This document shows, in pieces, positions 5,695 to 5,759 of a stretch of DNA of 5,759 nucleotides (the stretch's first letter is position 1; every line of letters starts with the position of its first letter). The stretch is from Gammaproteobacteria bacterium UBA1119. GTDB lineage: Bacteria; Pseudomonadota; Gammaproteobacteria; Pseudomonadales; Azotimanducaceae. The notes beneath the pieces were generated by a model that made no database searches, was not told the DNA's origin, and was given only the letters and a program-made list of their open reading frames with translations. The DNA is taken from the NCBI GenBank assembly GCA_002313255.1, contig DCBA01000047.1:1-5759 (forward strand). Reading direction: 5' to 3'. The position numbers and the translations under genes are program-made.

Positions 5695-5759
5695 TGAATT
5701 GGAAGGAAAGTTGCTAAAGACCGACTGTTTTCGTTGCGATTTCCTCCCCTTGAGGTCAT

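Noticed and set aside
5639..5759. Possible end of another minus-strand gene at the right edge
   Set aside because: One frame stays open for about 23 codons from the edge, but the sequence shows no recognisable motif and is too short to support a call.

Overview
This 5.76 kb window carries seven protein-coding genes, densely packed, with Shine-Dalgarno sites in front of most starts. It has no rRNA, tRNA, CRISPR array, transposase or phage gene that I can see. The intermediate base composition, ATG/GTG starts and gene families (crotonase, FMN-binding oxidoreductase, M3 oligoendopeptidase, small cupin) fit a free-living heterotrophic bacterium, probably a proteobacterium. The sequence alone does not fix the taxon.

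Left block, minus strand, read from 2516 down to the window edge: an alpha/beta hydrolase (1806-2516), a crotonase-fold acyl-CoA enzyme (895-1671), a pyridoxamine-5'-phosphate-oxidase-like flavin protein (397-861), and the N-terminal part of a glycerophosphodiester phosphodiesterase (374 to beyond base 1). The last three are separated by only 33 and 22 bases and probably share a transcript. A 134-base gap with two small inverted repeats lies between the hydrolase and the crotonase, so the crotonase may have its own control. The content suggests turnover of acyl-CoA, ester and phosphodiester compounds, but no single pathway is proven.

Middle block, plus strand: a single-domain cupin (2737-3204) followed 21 bases later by an M3-family oligoendopeptidase F (3226-5085), a likely two-gene operon. 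It is transcribed divergently from the left block across a 220-base intergenic region that holds a plausible promoter and a 6-10-6 inverted repeat.

Right block: a small ferritin-like helical protein on the minus strand (5123-5608) runs convergently into pepF, with a possible terminator hairpin at the junction. The last 151 bases hold its presumed promoter region and no supported gene.

I found no clear new multi-gene system; most of the window is ordinary metabolism. The points most worth checking are a crotonase lacking both glutamates of classical enoyl-CoA hydratases but keeping an aspartate typical of the isomerase-like branch, the pairing of a cupin with an oligopeptidase behind a shared regulatory region, and a ferritin-like protein with only half of the usual iron-binding signature.
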